Positions 8,133 to 16,228 are shown, counted from the first letter of the stretch. The stretch: 20,457 nucleotides of DNA from Boseongicola sp. SB0675_bin_26 (GCA_009843725.1 VYCX01000289.1:7562-28018), one strand, 5' to 3'. Notes: generated by a model not told the origin, from the sequence alone. A program made the numbers and translations.

Positions 8133-8795
8133 ATGTGCCAAGCAAAGCATACGAGTCCCGCCCGCCTTGGGCTGCTCATCATTCTTTCGTCGCCGTCAGG
8201 TGCGGGCAAGTCGACCTTGGCTCGGCGCTTGCTTGAGTGGGATGCAGAAATCCAGTTTTCGGTTTCCGCCACGACCCGGAAACCGCGATCCGGAGAAACT
8301 GACGGCGTGGACTATTTCTTCCTGAGCGAAGACGAGTTCCAGCGCATGGTCGATGACGGTCGCATGCTGGAGCACGCACAAGTCTTCAGCAACCGTTACG
8401 GGTCTCCTCGTGGCCCCGTGGAAAAGGCGATGACGTCAGGTGTCGACGTCCTGTTCGACATTGACTGGCAAGGCGCACAGCAAATCACGAATTCACAGCT
8501 CGCACGCTTTGTCCTGTCGATCTTTCTCCTGCCGCCGTCCATCAAGGAGCTGCGCAGCAGGCTGGAAAGCCGCGGACAGGATAGCACAGATGTCATAGCG
8601 CAGCGGATGACGAACAGCTGGGACGAAATCAGCCACTGGTCCGACTATGACTATGTCCTGGTCAACAACGACCTTGATGCGACGGAAGAGCGGCTCAAGA
8701 AAATAATAATGGCGGAACGCCTGCGTCGGGCACAGCAACCGGAACTTGCCGATCACGTGCTTCGGCTGCAGGCCGAATTCGAGGCGCGCAAGTGA
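8133..8795 (+). CDS. gmk: guanylate kinase
   Basis: Phosphorylates GMP to GDP with ATP in the cytoplasm. The P-loop is [10 protein letters not shown] at residues 19-28, followed by the GMP-binding block [35 protein letters not shown] and [12 protein letters not shown]. The 220-residue form from ATG 8133 is slightly longer than usual because of about ten extra N-terminal residues. A TTG at 8106 in frame would add nine more and is less likely. No clear Shine-Dalgarno is present, and the region just upstream is a tnpB wreck, so the original leader may have been replaced. The GTG start of the next gene overlaps its stop. Confidence 0.93.
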   Translation: MCQAKHTSPARLGLLIILSSPSGAGKSTLARRLLEWDAEIQFSVSATTRKPRSGETDGVDYFFLSEDEFQRMVDDGRMLEHAQVFSNRYGSPRGPVEKAMTSGVDVLFDIDWQGAQQITNSQLARFVLSIFLLPPSIKELRSRLESRGQDSTDVIAQRMTNSWDEISHWSDYDYVLVNNDLDATEERLKKIIMAERLRRAQQPELADHVLRLQAEFEARK

Positions 8796-9325
8796 CCGTT
8801 TATTCTCTCGGCGACCGGCAACCGTCCCTGCCGGACGACGGCGATTTCTGGATCGCGCCGGATGCAAATGTCATTGGGGACGTGCGGGTCGGCGGCCAAT
8901 GTTCAATCTGGTTCTCGGCCACGCTTCGGGGTGACAGCGAACCCATCGAAGTAGGCGCGGGTTCAAACGTGCAGGACAATGTTGTAGTCCATACCGATCC
9001 TGGCTTTCCTTGCTTGATCGGCGCAAATGTCACCATTGGACACAAGGCCATGCTCCACGGTTGCACGATCGGGGACAACGCGCTGGTGGGCATGGGCGCG
9101 ACGATACTCAACGGCGCGGTGATCGGCACGAACTGCCTCATCGGGGCAGGGACGCTTGTCCCCGAGGGCATGGAGATACCCGACGGCTCGCTTGTTCTCG
9201 GCGTGCCCGGCAAGGTCGTGCGCCAAGTAGGGGAGCATCATGTCGAGACTATTCGGGCGTCCGCCGAGCATTACCGCTGCCGTCTGAGGGAATACCGGGC
9301 GGGTCTGGCGTTGGTGGATGGTTGA
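8792..9325 (+). CDS. gamma-carbonic-anhydrase-like hexapeptide-repeat protein
   Basis: A 177-residue left-handed beta-helix protein of the gamma carbonic anhydrase / YrdA group. Hexapeptide repeats run through the middle ([35 protein letters not shown]). The three metal-binding histidines are in place: His67 (VVVHTD), His84 and His89 ([10 protein letters not shown]). Some family members hydrate carbon dioxide; many bacterial ones have no proven activity. The GTG start overlaps the gmk TGA as GTGA, so the pair is translationally coupled, a common alphaproteobacterial arrangement. Confidence 0.9.
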   Translation: MTVYSLGDRQPSLPDDGDFWIAPDANVIGDVRVGGQCSIWFSATLRGDSEPIEVGAGSNVQDNVVVHTDPGFPCLIGANVTIGHKAMLHGCTIGDNALVGMGATILNGAVIGTNCLIGAGTLVPEGMEIPDGSLVLGVPGKVVRQVGEHHVETIRASAEHYRCRLREYRAGLALVDG

Positions 9326-9524
9326 AGATCTGCCGCCGCAAGCCCGCGTTGCCGGACGCCACCAGCCTGGTTGGCCACCAAGTGGAAGTGCGATGGAACC
9401 AGATGCCAACCCGACTCCGGGACAGACTGCGCACTATCCCAGGACACGTGCGCGCCGGGTTGCGGCTTCATCCCTGCTGACTCATGGGGTAACAGTGCGG
9501 GACAGGCACAAACAGGTCATGGAC

Positions 9525-10586
9525 ATGCGGGACAGTGTCGTTGAAGCGATTTCCATCCCCGGAATTCTGGTCGACCGGAATGGCCGCATCCGTGAATCCA
9601 ACGCGGCCGCAAGGCGGCTCTTTTCGGACCAGATCAATGGACGCCACTATATTGCCGCGTTGCGTCAGCCATCGATTCTGGATGCGCTGGAACAGGCATT
9701 GGCGGCTGGCGAAACAACCTCGGCGCAGTTTCTTGCCGCGGATGAGCGCGGTGACGTCGCATTCGAGGCGACTTGCACTCCCGTTGGCGACACCGGGCAT
9801 GTGCTGTCGTGCTTCGAGGATCGCACCGCGATGCAGGAAGCGGGACAGATGCGGCGAGACTTCGTGGCAAATGTCAGCCATGAGCTTCGGACGCCGCTGA
9901 CCGCGCTCCTGGGATTCATCGAAACCCTCCGTGGAACAGCGCGCGACGACGCGGCGGTGCTCGAAAGGTTCCTCGGAATAATGGAGCGAGAGGCCAACCG
10001 GATGAATCGATTGGTTGCCGATCTCCTGTCGCTGAGCCGGGTCGAAGCGGAAGAAAGGTTGCAACCTACGGATCCGGTGCAACTTTCCGCTGTCGTTCAG
10101 TCCGTCGTCAATGCTCTTGGACCGCTGGCAGCCGAGCATGACGTGCAAGTGACGACTGCCGGCCTCGATGTCGACCTCGCCGTGCCGGGCGATGCCGACC
10201 AACTGGCGCAGGTGGCGACGAACCTGATCGAGAACGCAATCAAGTATTCAGGGCCGGGTGCCGCTGTGGGCGTATCCGTGCAATCCACGGACGCCCATCC
10301 GATGATTCAGGGTGATGCGGCGCTTCTTCTGGTGTCTGACAACGGTGTTGGCATCGACAGCCTTCACATTCCCCGATTGACCGAGCGATTCTACCGGATC
10401 GATTCGCATCGGTCATCAGAGATTGGCGGCACGGGACTCGGGCTTGCGATCGTGAAGCATATCGTCAACCGGCATCGGGGGCGGCTCCGCGTCGAGAGCG
10501 AGGTGGGCATGGGAAGCAGCTTTCTGGTCGTCTTGCCACGTGGCGAGGCGCACGCGCGCCTCGAAAGTCCGGACGAATTGTCATAA
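9525..10586 (+). CDS. phoR: phosphate-regulon sensor histidine kinase PhoR
   Basis: Sensor kinase that phosphorylates PhoB when phosphate is scarce. From ATG 9525 the protein has 353 residues: a PAS-like sensor (about 5-100, with GILVDRNGRIRESNAAARRLF), the phospho-accepting His119 in FVANVSHELRTPL, the N box NLIENAIKYS at 234-243, G1 SDNGVGID at 271-278 and G2 GGTGLGLAIV at 301-310. No membrane segment is seen. The frame is open back to 9318, overlapping the carbonic anhydrase gene, but those 69 residues are Pro/Arg-rich and unlike PhoR. An AGG eight bases before ATG 9525 supports the shorter form. The gene is followed by a pstB relic, phoU and phoB, which supports PhoR over other kinases. 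Confidence 0.88.
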   Translation: MRDSVVEAISIPGILVDRNGRIRESNAAARRLFSDQINGRHYIAALRQPSILDALEQALAAGETTSAQFLAADERGDVAFEATCTPVGDTGHVLSCFEDRTAMQEAGQMRRDFVANVSHELRTPLTALLGFIETLRGTARDDAAVLERFLGIMEREANRMNRLVADLLSLSRVEAEERLQPTDPVQLSAVVQSVVNALGPLAAEHDVQVTTAGLDVDLAVPGDADQLAQVATNLIENAIKYSGPGAAVGVSVQSTDAHPMIQGDAALLLVSDNGVGIDSLHIPRLTERFYRIDSHRSSEIGGTGLGLAIVKHIVNRHRGRLRVESEVGMGSSFLVVLPRGEAHARLESPDELS

Positions 10587-10606
10587 AACATTTGTGGAGA
10601 TGTCAC
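10578..10606 (+). promoter_or_regulatory. Pho-box-like array (putative PhoB site)
   Basis: Three seven-base units in exact eleven-base steps, separated by four bases: TTGTCAT (10578), CATTTGT (10589) and ATGTCAC (10600), the first and last followed by AAAA. Units 1 and 3 are close to the CTGTCAT/C unit of the PhoB site; unit 2 is poor. It overlaps the phoR stop codon and sits where a pstS promoter would lie in an intact phoR-pst locus. It could still drive phoU-phoB. The call is by motif; no binding is shown. Confidence 0.5.
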
Positions 10607-10717
10607 AAAAGCGCAGACAGCGACGCCTAGATGCCGATCACCGGGCTGCGTGGTGCGGTCCAGGTCAGCCATGAGAAGGCTCCATATTGAACGCGAGAGT
10701 GACCGCATCTGCCGCGG

Positions 10718-11071
10718 CGAGTCTTGAAACGTCATGGTTCGCCGCCAATGCCCGCGACGAGGCTCAGGTCGCGGGTCCGCAGGTGCGGTCGTCCTGCGCC
10801 TCGATCCTTGCAGGGGCCTTCCTTGCCGACGGATGGGCCGCGCTCGGGACTCGATCCGGCTTCGGCCATCCGGATCGAGGAACGCGTCGGCGAGTTGATG
10901 CGGAACTCCTCGGTCGCTATCTTCATGGACTTGATGCAGTTGCCGGCCAGGGCAAGGCAGAGGACAGCCCTTTTTCGTCTTGGCGGACTCGTAGAGTATC
11001 GCAAGACCGGAAAGGTGTTCGCCAGCCCCGAGCGTTGCCGGACGGAAAGTTGCGTCACCGATCGGATTGGA
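10718..11071 (+). pseudogene. pstB: remnant of phosphate ABC transporter ATPase PstB
   Basis: The frame through 10832-11071 reads TDGPRSGLDPASAIRIEE, then LMRNSSVAIFMDLMQLPARA and QRTALFRLGGLVEYRKTGKVF, then CRTESCVTDRIG. This lines up block by block with the PstB C-terminus: Walker B and D-loop (usually MDEPCSALDP), the THxMQQAAR switch region, RTAFFxLGxLxEYGET and the final TGRFG. Walker B and the switch His are lost. Upstream, another frame shows SLETSWFAANARDEAQVAG followed by PQVRSSC, a weak echo of the signature region (LSGGQQQRLC). No P-loop, pstS, pstC or pstA is present. Its end lies 13 bases before phoU, exactly the normal place of pstB. The gene is dead. Confidence 0.72.
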
Positions 11072-11084
11072 CAGGAACCTGGAA

Positions 11085-11795
11085 ATGAACGAGCAACACA
11101 TTGCCTCCGCGTTCGACCGCGATCTTGAAGCGATCCAAGGGATGTTGATGAAGATGGGCGGCTTGGTGGAAAGCGCGATTCTTGACAGCGCCAAATCGCT
11201 TGAAGTGCGTGACATCGAACTGTCCAGGAAGGTCAGGGAAGGGGATGCGGCGATCGATGAACTTGAGGAACAGATCAACGACGAGGCGACTCGCATAATT
11301 GCGCTTCGGGCGCCAACGGCAAGCGATCTGAGAACCGTTCTGACGGTGATCAGGATCAGCGCCAATCTCGAACGTTGCGGCGACTATGCGAAGAACCTGG
11401 CCAAGCGGACACAGGTGTTGGCGGAATCTCCGCGTGTCGAGGATGCTGACGTGTCCATCAAGCGAATTGCGCGGGAGGTGCAATTCATGCTCAAGGATGC
11501 CCTGGACGCCTTCATTCAGCGCGACGCCCAACTGGCGGAGCGAGTCATCCTGCGCGACGAAGACGTGGACCAGCTCTACAATTCGATCTTTCGCGAGCTC
11601 TTGACATACATGATGGAGGATCCCCGCAACATCACCCCGTGCATGCATCTCCACTTCATCGCCAAGAACATGGAAAGGATGGGGGATCACGTGACAAACA
11701 TCGCGGAGCAGGTGGTCTACATGGCCACTGGCAAATTTCCCGATGATTCAAGACCGAAGAAGGATCGGACCCCCTACATGAACGAAGGATCCTAG
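11085..11795 (+). CDS. phoU: phosphate signalling protein PhoU
   Basis: Cytoplasmic helical protein that keeps PhoR-PhoB signalling off when phosphate is plentiful, normally by linking the PstB transporter to PhoR. The 236-residue length is standard. It has the two similar three-helix repeats: AFDRDLEAIQGMLMKMGGLVE, LEEQINDEATRI, ISANLERCGDYAKNLAKR in the first; IQRDAQLAERVILRDEDVDQL and HFIAKNMERMGDHVTNIAEQVVYM in the second, with the acidic E..GD metal-binding positions kept. ATG 11085 is chosen; the TTG at 11067 would add six residues. It is three bases from phoB. With pstB broken next door, its usual partner must be elsewhere or absent. Confidence 0.93.
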   Translation: MNEQHIASAFDRDLEAIQGMLMKMGGLVESAILDSAKSLEVRDIELSRKVREGDAAIDELEEQINDEATRIIALRAPTASDLRTVLTVIRISANLERCGDYAKNLAKRTQVLAESPRVEDADVSIKRIAREVQFMLKDALDAFIQRDAQLAERVILRDEDVDQLYNSIFRELLTYMMEDPRNITPCMHLHFIAKNMERMGDHVTNIAEQVVYMATGKFPDDSRPKKDRTPYMNEGS

Positions 11796-11798
11796 GAA

Positions 11799-12488
11799 AT
11801 GCCTGCCAGTCAGCCAAGCGTTCTGGTTGTAGAGGATGAGGCCGCGCAGCGCGAGGTCCTGGCATACAATCTCCAGGCGGAGGGCTATGACGTCGCCAGG
11901 GCGGAAAGCGGCGACGACGCGCTCCTGCTGGTGGAAGAGGCGCCGCCGGACGTGATCATTCTCGACTGGATGCTCCCGGGAGTGTCGGGGATCGAGATCT
12001 GCCGCCGCCTGAAGTCGCGCACCGAAACGCGGAGCATTCCGGTCATCATGCTGACGGCCCGCTCGGAAGAGGGGGATCGCGTGCGCGGTCTTGAGATCGG
12101 CGCGGACGATTATGTCGTCAAGCCGTATTCGGTTGCCGAACTCATGGCGCGGGTCAGGACGCAGTTGCGTCGCATTCGCCCGACGACCGTGGGCATGCGG
12201 CTGGAATTTGAGGACATTGTGCTGGATTCCGAGACATACAAGGTCACGCGGAACAAGAGGCCGATCAAGCTTGGCCCGACCGAGTTCCGGTTGCTGGCGA
12301 CGTTCATGGACAAGCCGGGCCGGGTCTGGTCGCGGGAGCAGCTGCTTGACCGCGTCTGGGGGCGGGACATCTACGTGGACACGCGGACTGTCGATGTTCA
12401 CGTGGGCCGGCTCCGGAAGGCGCTGTGCAAGCATGGAGGGACCAATCCGGTTCGCACCGTGCGCAGCGCGGGCTATGCCTTGGGCTGA
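11799..12488 (+). CDS. phoB: phosphate-regulon response regulator PhoB
   Basis: OmpR/PhoB-family response regulator of 229 residues. The receiver domain has the acidic pair in VVEDEAAQ, the phospho-acceptor Asp56 (IILDWMLPG), the Thr switch in MLTARSEEGDRVRGL and Lys108 in DDYVVKPYS. The C-terminal winged helix (about 128-228) has LGPTEFRLLATFMDKPGRVWSREQLLDRVWGRDIYVDTRTVDVHVGRLRKAL, the classical PhoB recognition-helix region. TAGGAA precedes ATG 11799. PhoB binds Pho boxes; a Pho-box-like array lies at the end of phoR. It ends the plus-strand block and converges on tsf. Confidence 0.95.
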   Translation: MPASQPSVLVVEDEAAQREVLAYNLQAEGYDVARAESGDDALLLVEEAPPDVIILDWMLPGVSGIEICRRLKSRTETRSIPVIMLTARSEEGDRVRGLEIGADDYVVKPYSVAELMARVRTQLRRIRPTTVGMRLEFEDIVLDSETYKVTRNKRPIKLGPTEFRLLATFMDKPGRVWSREQLLDRVWGRDIYVDTRTVDVHVGRLRKALCKHGGTNPVRTVRSAGYALG

Positions 12489-12761
12489 CCCAAAAGGCGC
12501 ATAAGGCGTGTTATGTTAAATTATCGACTTGGGTTTTCGTGCGGATCTGTCTGTATTTTTGCTTATTCTTCAAATATATATAACATTCTGCTTACTCAGT
12601 GATTGACGGGCAAAGTTCATAAGACCGTCATGAATGAATGACGAATAGTAGCGGACGTTCGGCTTCTGCGGCGAAGGGAGCCGATCAGTCAGGCTGAACT
12701 CATCGGCACGTCGCCAGGCATTCCGTCAAGCATCTGGCTTTGCGTCATGTGCCGCCGGGTC
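12489..12761. other. AT-rich spacer between the convergent phoB and tsf genes
   Basis: Both flanking genes end here, so only terminators are expected. Bases 12501-12610 are about 35% GC by my count (TTATGTTAAATTATC, TTATTCTTCAAATATATATAAC), far below the surroundings. Loose inverted repeats are ACCCAA (12488) with TTGGGTTTT (12529), TGACGG (12604) with CCGTCA (12625), and TCGGCT (12659) with AGCCGA (12679); the first is followed by a T run and could end phoB transcripts. No open frame and no convincing promoter or RNA gene was found. Confidence 0.5.
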
Positions 12762-13640
12762 CTACACCGCTTGGGCAGCCTTCGCGACTTCGGCGGCGAA
12801 GTCCTCTTCTTTCTTCTCGATGCCTTCACCGACTTCGAGGCGGACGAAGCCCGTCACCTCGATTCCGGCCTCTTCCGCCGCCTTGCCGACCGTAAGGTCT
12901 GGATTCACGACGAATGCCTGGTTCAGGAGCGTGGACTCGGCAATGAACTTCCTCATCCGGCCCTCGATCATCTTCTCGATAACCGCCTCGGGCTTCCCGC
13001 TTTCGCGCGCAATTTCCATCTGGATGTCGCGCTCCTTCTCGACTGCTGCGGCGTCCAAGCTGGCTTCGTCAAGCGCGGCGGGATTGATGGCCGCGACGTG
13101 CATGGCAATCTGCCGCGGAAGTTCCGGGTCCGCACCCGAATACGCCACCAGGACCCCGATCTTGCCCAGGCCGTGGGCCACGGTGTTATGCACGTATGAT
13201 GCGACCCGATCGCCGCCCATGCTGGCCATTCTGCGAAGCTGGATGTTTTCTCCGATCTTGGCCACGGCCTCGGTGATCACTTCCGAGGCAGGTTTTCCGC
13301 CCAGGTCCGCGGACTTCAACGCTTCGACATTGTCGACGGCAAGAGCAGCCGTGGCCAGGTCGGTGACCATCGACTGGAAATCCTCGTTCTTGGCGACGAA
13401 GTCGGTTTCAGAGTTCACCTCTACGACAACGCCCCTGCCCCCGTCTGTCCTGACAGCCACGAGGCCATCGGCGGCCGTGCGCCCCGCCTTCTAGTCTGCC
13501 TTCGCCAGCCCCTTGGTTCGCAGCCAGTCCGCGGCGGCCTCCATGTCGCCGTCGGTCTCCGTCAGCGCCTTCTTGGCATCCATCATGCCCGCGCCGGTTG
13601 CGTCGCGAAGCTCTTTCACAAGTGCTGCAGTGATTGACAT
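12762..13640 (-). pseudogene. tsf: elongation factor Ts, interrupted by TAG at codon 50
   Basis: EF-Ts is the nucleotide exchange factor that recycles EF-Tu from GDP to GTP. From ATG 13640 (AAGGAG eight bases upstream) the frame reads [49 protein letters not shown], then TAG at 13493-13491, then [18 protein letters not shown] and a full remainder with the [12 protein letters not shown] motif. Total length would be 292 residues. The stop replaces a lysine codon of the usual KxxKKAG segment, so one AAG-to-TAG change explains it. All else is well kept, so the gene looks selected until very recently, or the base is an error. Restart at GTG 13460 would lose the N-terminal EF-Tu-binding domain. The gene's own stop is also TAG, which argues against codon reassignment. 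Confidence 0.9.
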
Positions 13641-13666
13641 CCTGGCTCTCCTTGATCGCCTGTCCC

Positions 13667-13686
13667 GGGCACGGTTCCCCGCACCC
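13667..13686 (-). promoter_or_regulatory. hairpin in the rpsB-tsf spacer
   Basis: On the minus strand GGGTGCGG pairs with CCGTGCCC (two wobble pairs) around GGAA, in the 71-base gap between the rpsB stop and the tsf start. It could be a partial terminator that sets the S2 to EF-Ts ratio or an RNA-stability element. This is structure spotted by eye only. Confidence 0.28.
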
Positions 13687-13711
13687 TGATTTCCATCTGC
13701 CTGATTCGGCT

Positions 13712-14860
13712 TCAGCCAGCTATTTCGATGTTGGCAGGTTTCTTCGGCTCCGCCGTCTCAATGGCACCGGGCTTCTCTGTCCCTGCAGTCACGGTCTTTG
13801 CCGATGCATCCTTGCTGGCATCTGCATCCTGGACTGCGGTCGTCGGCGCAGCGACGGTCTTGGCTGACGCCTTCCCTTCAACGGCATCAGCGTCCCCTTC
13901 TGGCGTTCCTTCTGGGGCATCCGCACCCCTGACCACCTTCTGTTCCGATGGCTCCTGGGCGGGCGCTTCTTTGGCTGCGGGCTCCTCCTCCACCGAAGGC
14001 GCCTCCTTGCCGCTCGTGGCGTCGTCAGCCTTTGCCTCTTCTGTCTGCGTGGCCTCGGCGACTGACACAGCGTCCGGCGCATCTTCGGTCGCCGGCGCGC
14101 TGGCCTCTGCTTCGAGAGCCGCCTCCTCCACAGCAGTTTCCATTTCGCCCAGGTCAATGCCGGCAGCGCCAAGCTGGGCACTCATGCCATCAAGTGCAGC
14201 GCGGCTCACGAGATCACAGTAGAGCGCCACCGCCCGCGAGGCGTCGTCATTGCCTGGAATGATGTAGTCAATGCCATCCGGCGTGCAGTTCGTGTCAACG
14301 ACCGCAATAACCGGAATGCCAAGCTTCCTCGCCTCGGCGACCGCAAGGTCTTCTTTGTTCACGTCGATCACAAAGAGAAGATCCGGAACGCCGCCCATTT
14401 CACGGATTCCGCCAAGCGACGCCTGAAGCTTCGATTGCTCGCGCTCGATGCCAAGGCGCTCCTTCTTTGTCAGGCCCTCCGCCCCGTCCGCCATCTGCTC
14501 GTCAATCTCGTTCAGGCGCTTGATCGACTGTGAGACTGTCTTCCAGTTGGTCAGCGTGCCGCCGAGCCAGCGGTGGTTCATGTAATACTGCGCGCACTTT
14601 TCAGCCGCCTCGGCAATTGGCTTCTGCGCTTGCCGCTTCGTGCCGACAAACAGAATGCGACCGTTTTTCGCCACGGTCTCACGGACGGCATTCAAGGCCG
14701 CATCCAGCATGGGAACGGTTTGGGTCAAGTCGATGATGTGGATGCCATTGCGTTCACCATAAATGAATTCCGACATGCGCGGATTCCACCGCTGTGTCTG
14801 GTGACCGAAATGCACGCCAGCTTCCAGAAGCTGGCGCATCGTGAATTCAGGGAGCGCCAT
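13712..14860 (-). CDS. rpsB: 30S ribosomal protein S2 with a long acidic C-terminal tail
   Basis: S2 joins the small subunit late and helps hold S1. Residues 1-235 are normal S2: [61 protein letters not shown] and [29 protein letters not shown]. Residues about 240-382 are a low-complexity Ala/Glu/Asp/Pro/Thr tail that makes the protein 382 residues long against a usual 240-260. AAAGGA lies eight bases before ATG 14860; the frame is open far upstream to 15193, but that part is not S2. tsf follows in the same direction, the usual bacterial order. Confidence 0.93.
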   Translation of the reverse strand: MALPEFTMRQLLEAGVHFGHQTQRWNPRMSEFIYGERNGIHIIDLTQTVPMLDAALNAVRETVAKNGRILFVGTKRQAQKPIAEAAEKCAQYYMNHRWLGGTLTNWKTVSQSIKRLNEIDEQMADGAEGLTKKERLGIEREQSKLQASLGGIREMGGVPDLLFVIDVNKEDLAVAEARKLGIPVIAVVDTNCTPDGIDYIIPGNDDASRAVALYCDLVSRAALDGMSAQLGAAGIDLGEMETAVEEAALEAEASAPATEDAPDAVSVAEATQTEEAKADDATSGKEAPSVEEEPAAKEAPAQEPSEQKVVRGADAPEGTPEGDADAVEGKASAKTVAAPTTAVQDADASKDASAKTVTAGTEKPGAIETAEPKKPANIEIAG

Positions 14861-15253
14861 GTCCATTTCCTTTCCCGGTTTGCGCCTCGGCAGGACGTCA
14901 GAGATCTCTCCCAACCGGCGGACCAAGCGAGGATGCATCCCTCGGCGGCCCAAGCCCTGCCTGTGAAGTAGGCGCGAGCTATGATGGCACGTCGGCAGTT
15001 GCAAGCAGAAAATTGCGGAACTGGGAGTTGGCGGAGATGCAGGATTGCAGTCATTTTGCGGGGCCCCGGGATCTCGGTCCGCCTCGGGATCGTGAAGGCG
15101 TGCTGCTACGCCTCGCTGGTCGCCTTCGGGATCACCGTCCCGGGAGGGATCGCCGCCCGGCCCAATCGGATCAAGGAACGCACTCGCGAACAACAGGGCC
15201 CGCAGTCGCTCAGCCTGGAAAGCGGGACGTCCCGCTCTCAGGGCACGTCGCCG
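14861..15253. other. non-coding stretch between rpsB and modA
   Basis: Both strands have open frames here but none resembles a protein. As the region upstream of rpsB (minus strand), it should hold the rpsB-tsf promoter; a poor candidate is TTGCAA (15004-14999) fifteen bases ahead of CATAGC (14983-14978). The end next to modA holds a hairpin (separate entry). GC-rich CCCGGG-type words occur around 15060-15145. I see no other signal. Confidence 0.45.
15221..15236 (-). terminator. probable terminator of modA
   Basis: AGCGGGACGTCCCGCT is a perfect palindrome, foldable as a six-base-pair stem with an ACGT loop, followed on the minus strand by TTTCC. It lies 17 bases past the modA stop. Confidence 0.5.
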
Positions 15254-15976
15254 TCACTGCGCCGAGAGGCCGTAACCCGATTCCGCGATCAGTTCCTGCG
15301 CGCCTTCCGTCGCCAACCAGTCCCAGAATGCACGTGCAGCCTCGTTTCCGGCAGCTCTGGTGAGAAGGGCTGCATGCTGTGGAATGCCGGGAATCAGGTG
15401 CCCAAGATCGAACACTTCCGGCGCGTCAAGAAACGGAACCTGTGACGCCGCCACGAAGGCGGCATCGGCGTTGCCGGTTTCGAAGAGGGTTGCTACCTGG
15501 CCGACGTTTATGACCAGAAGAGTCCGAAAGCTGGCGGTATCCAGCTTCAGCCGTTCCATCGCTCTCGTGGATGCCTTGCCATAGGGGGCTGCAATGGGGT
15601 CGGCCAAGGCAACGGTCTTGCCTTCCAGGGCCTTGGCGGCGGACTTTCGCGTCAAGGGTTCTCGTGACACCAAGGCCAGACGTCCTACCGCATATTCGCG
15701 CGTTTGTGTCGCCCGGCCGTTGGCCAACAGCATCGCCGGACGTTCGTCATCGCCTGCAAGAAGCACGTCGAAAGGGGCGCCGCGCACGATCTGCGTATAG
15801 AGATGTCCGGTGGCGCCATGGCCGACGGCGACGGAGAGTCCTGTCTGGTCCTCGAATTCGGCAGCAAGCTTGAAGGCGGTCGTGACGAAATTCGATGCCA
15901 CGGCAACGGTCACGTCGGCCGCCGTCGCGAGACTGGCCCAACATGCAAGAACGAATGAGGCAAGTGCGTGTTTCAT
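15254..15976 (-). CDS. modA: molybdate ABC transporter substrate-binding protein
   Basis: Periplasmic binding protein for molybdate or a similar oxyanion. The 240-residue protein starts with a signal peptide (MKHALASFVLACWASLATAA, cut near residue 20) and continues as DVTVAVASNFVTTAFKLAAEF, ATGHLYTQIVRGAPFDVLLAGDD, VALADPIAAPYGKAS and NVGQVATLFETGNADAAFV, the ModA pattern. ATG 15976 is chosen because the signal peptide begins there; an upstream in-frame start (16003) only adds charged residues. No modB or modC is next to it, so it is an orphan here: downstream is a hairpin and then rpsB, upstream is tRNA-Leu. Whether the ligand is really molybdate cannot be shown from sequence. Confidence 0.85.
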   Translation of the reverse strand: MKHALASFVLACWASLATAADVTVAVASNFVTTAFKLAAEFEDQTGLSVAVGHGATGHLYTQIVRGAPFDVLLAGDDERPAMLLANGRATQTREYAVGRLALVSREPLTRKSAAKALEGKTVALADPIAAPYGKASTRAMERLKLDTASFRTLLVINVGQVATLFETGNADAAFVAASQVPFLDAPEVFDLGHLIPGIPQHAALLTRAAGNEAARAFWDWLATEGAQELIAESGYGLSAQ

Positions 15977-16045
15977 GTGAACTTGAGGTCGCTTCCTGTC
16001 CAACGTTGTCCCTCAATGCACCTGCCAGAACATCTTGGCGCCTTC

Positions 16046-16131
16046 TGGTGCCCGAGGCGAGACTCGAACTCGCACGGCATTGCTGCCGGCGGATTTTGAA
16101 TCCGCTGCGTCTACCATTCCGCCACTCGGGC
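16046..16131 (-). tRNA. tRNA-Leu (anticodon CAA)
   Basis: The minus strand folds as a class II tRNA of 86 bases with the CCA end encoded. The acceptor stem is GCCCGAG / CTCGGGC with discriminator A, the D arm is GCGGAATGGTAGACGC, the anticodon stem is GCGGA / TCCGC with loop TTCAAAA (anticodon CAA), the variable arm is long and the T arm is GCGAG-TTCGAGT-CTCGC. The long variable arm and GCCCGAG start are typical of leucine; the CAA anticodon reads UUG codons. Confidence 0.95.
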
Positions 16132-16228
16132 ACATTTCGGCGCATTTAGGCCATAGCCGACCCGAGGCGCAAGACGTGTTGCGAACTACCAGGTGCCTGA
16201 TTCTGTCGCAGTCCTGTCGGACCCGCCT

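Noticed and set aside
10391..11365. Minus-strand frame of 324 codons across phoR, the pstB relic and phoU
   Set aside because: It overlaps three well-supported plus-strand sequences and has a serine/arginine-rich composition typical of antisense frames in GC-rich DNA.
13491..13493. Reassignment of UAG to an amino acid across the genome
   Set aside because: tsf itself and the cupin gene end in TAG, and no other intact gene in the window has an internal TAG. One nonsense change or a sequencing error is simpler.
14861..15193. Upstream extension of the rpsB frame to 15193
   Set aside because: The extra residues have no S2 likeness, while ATG 14860 has a strong ribosome site and the standard MALPEFT start.
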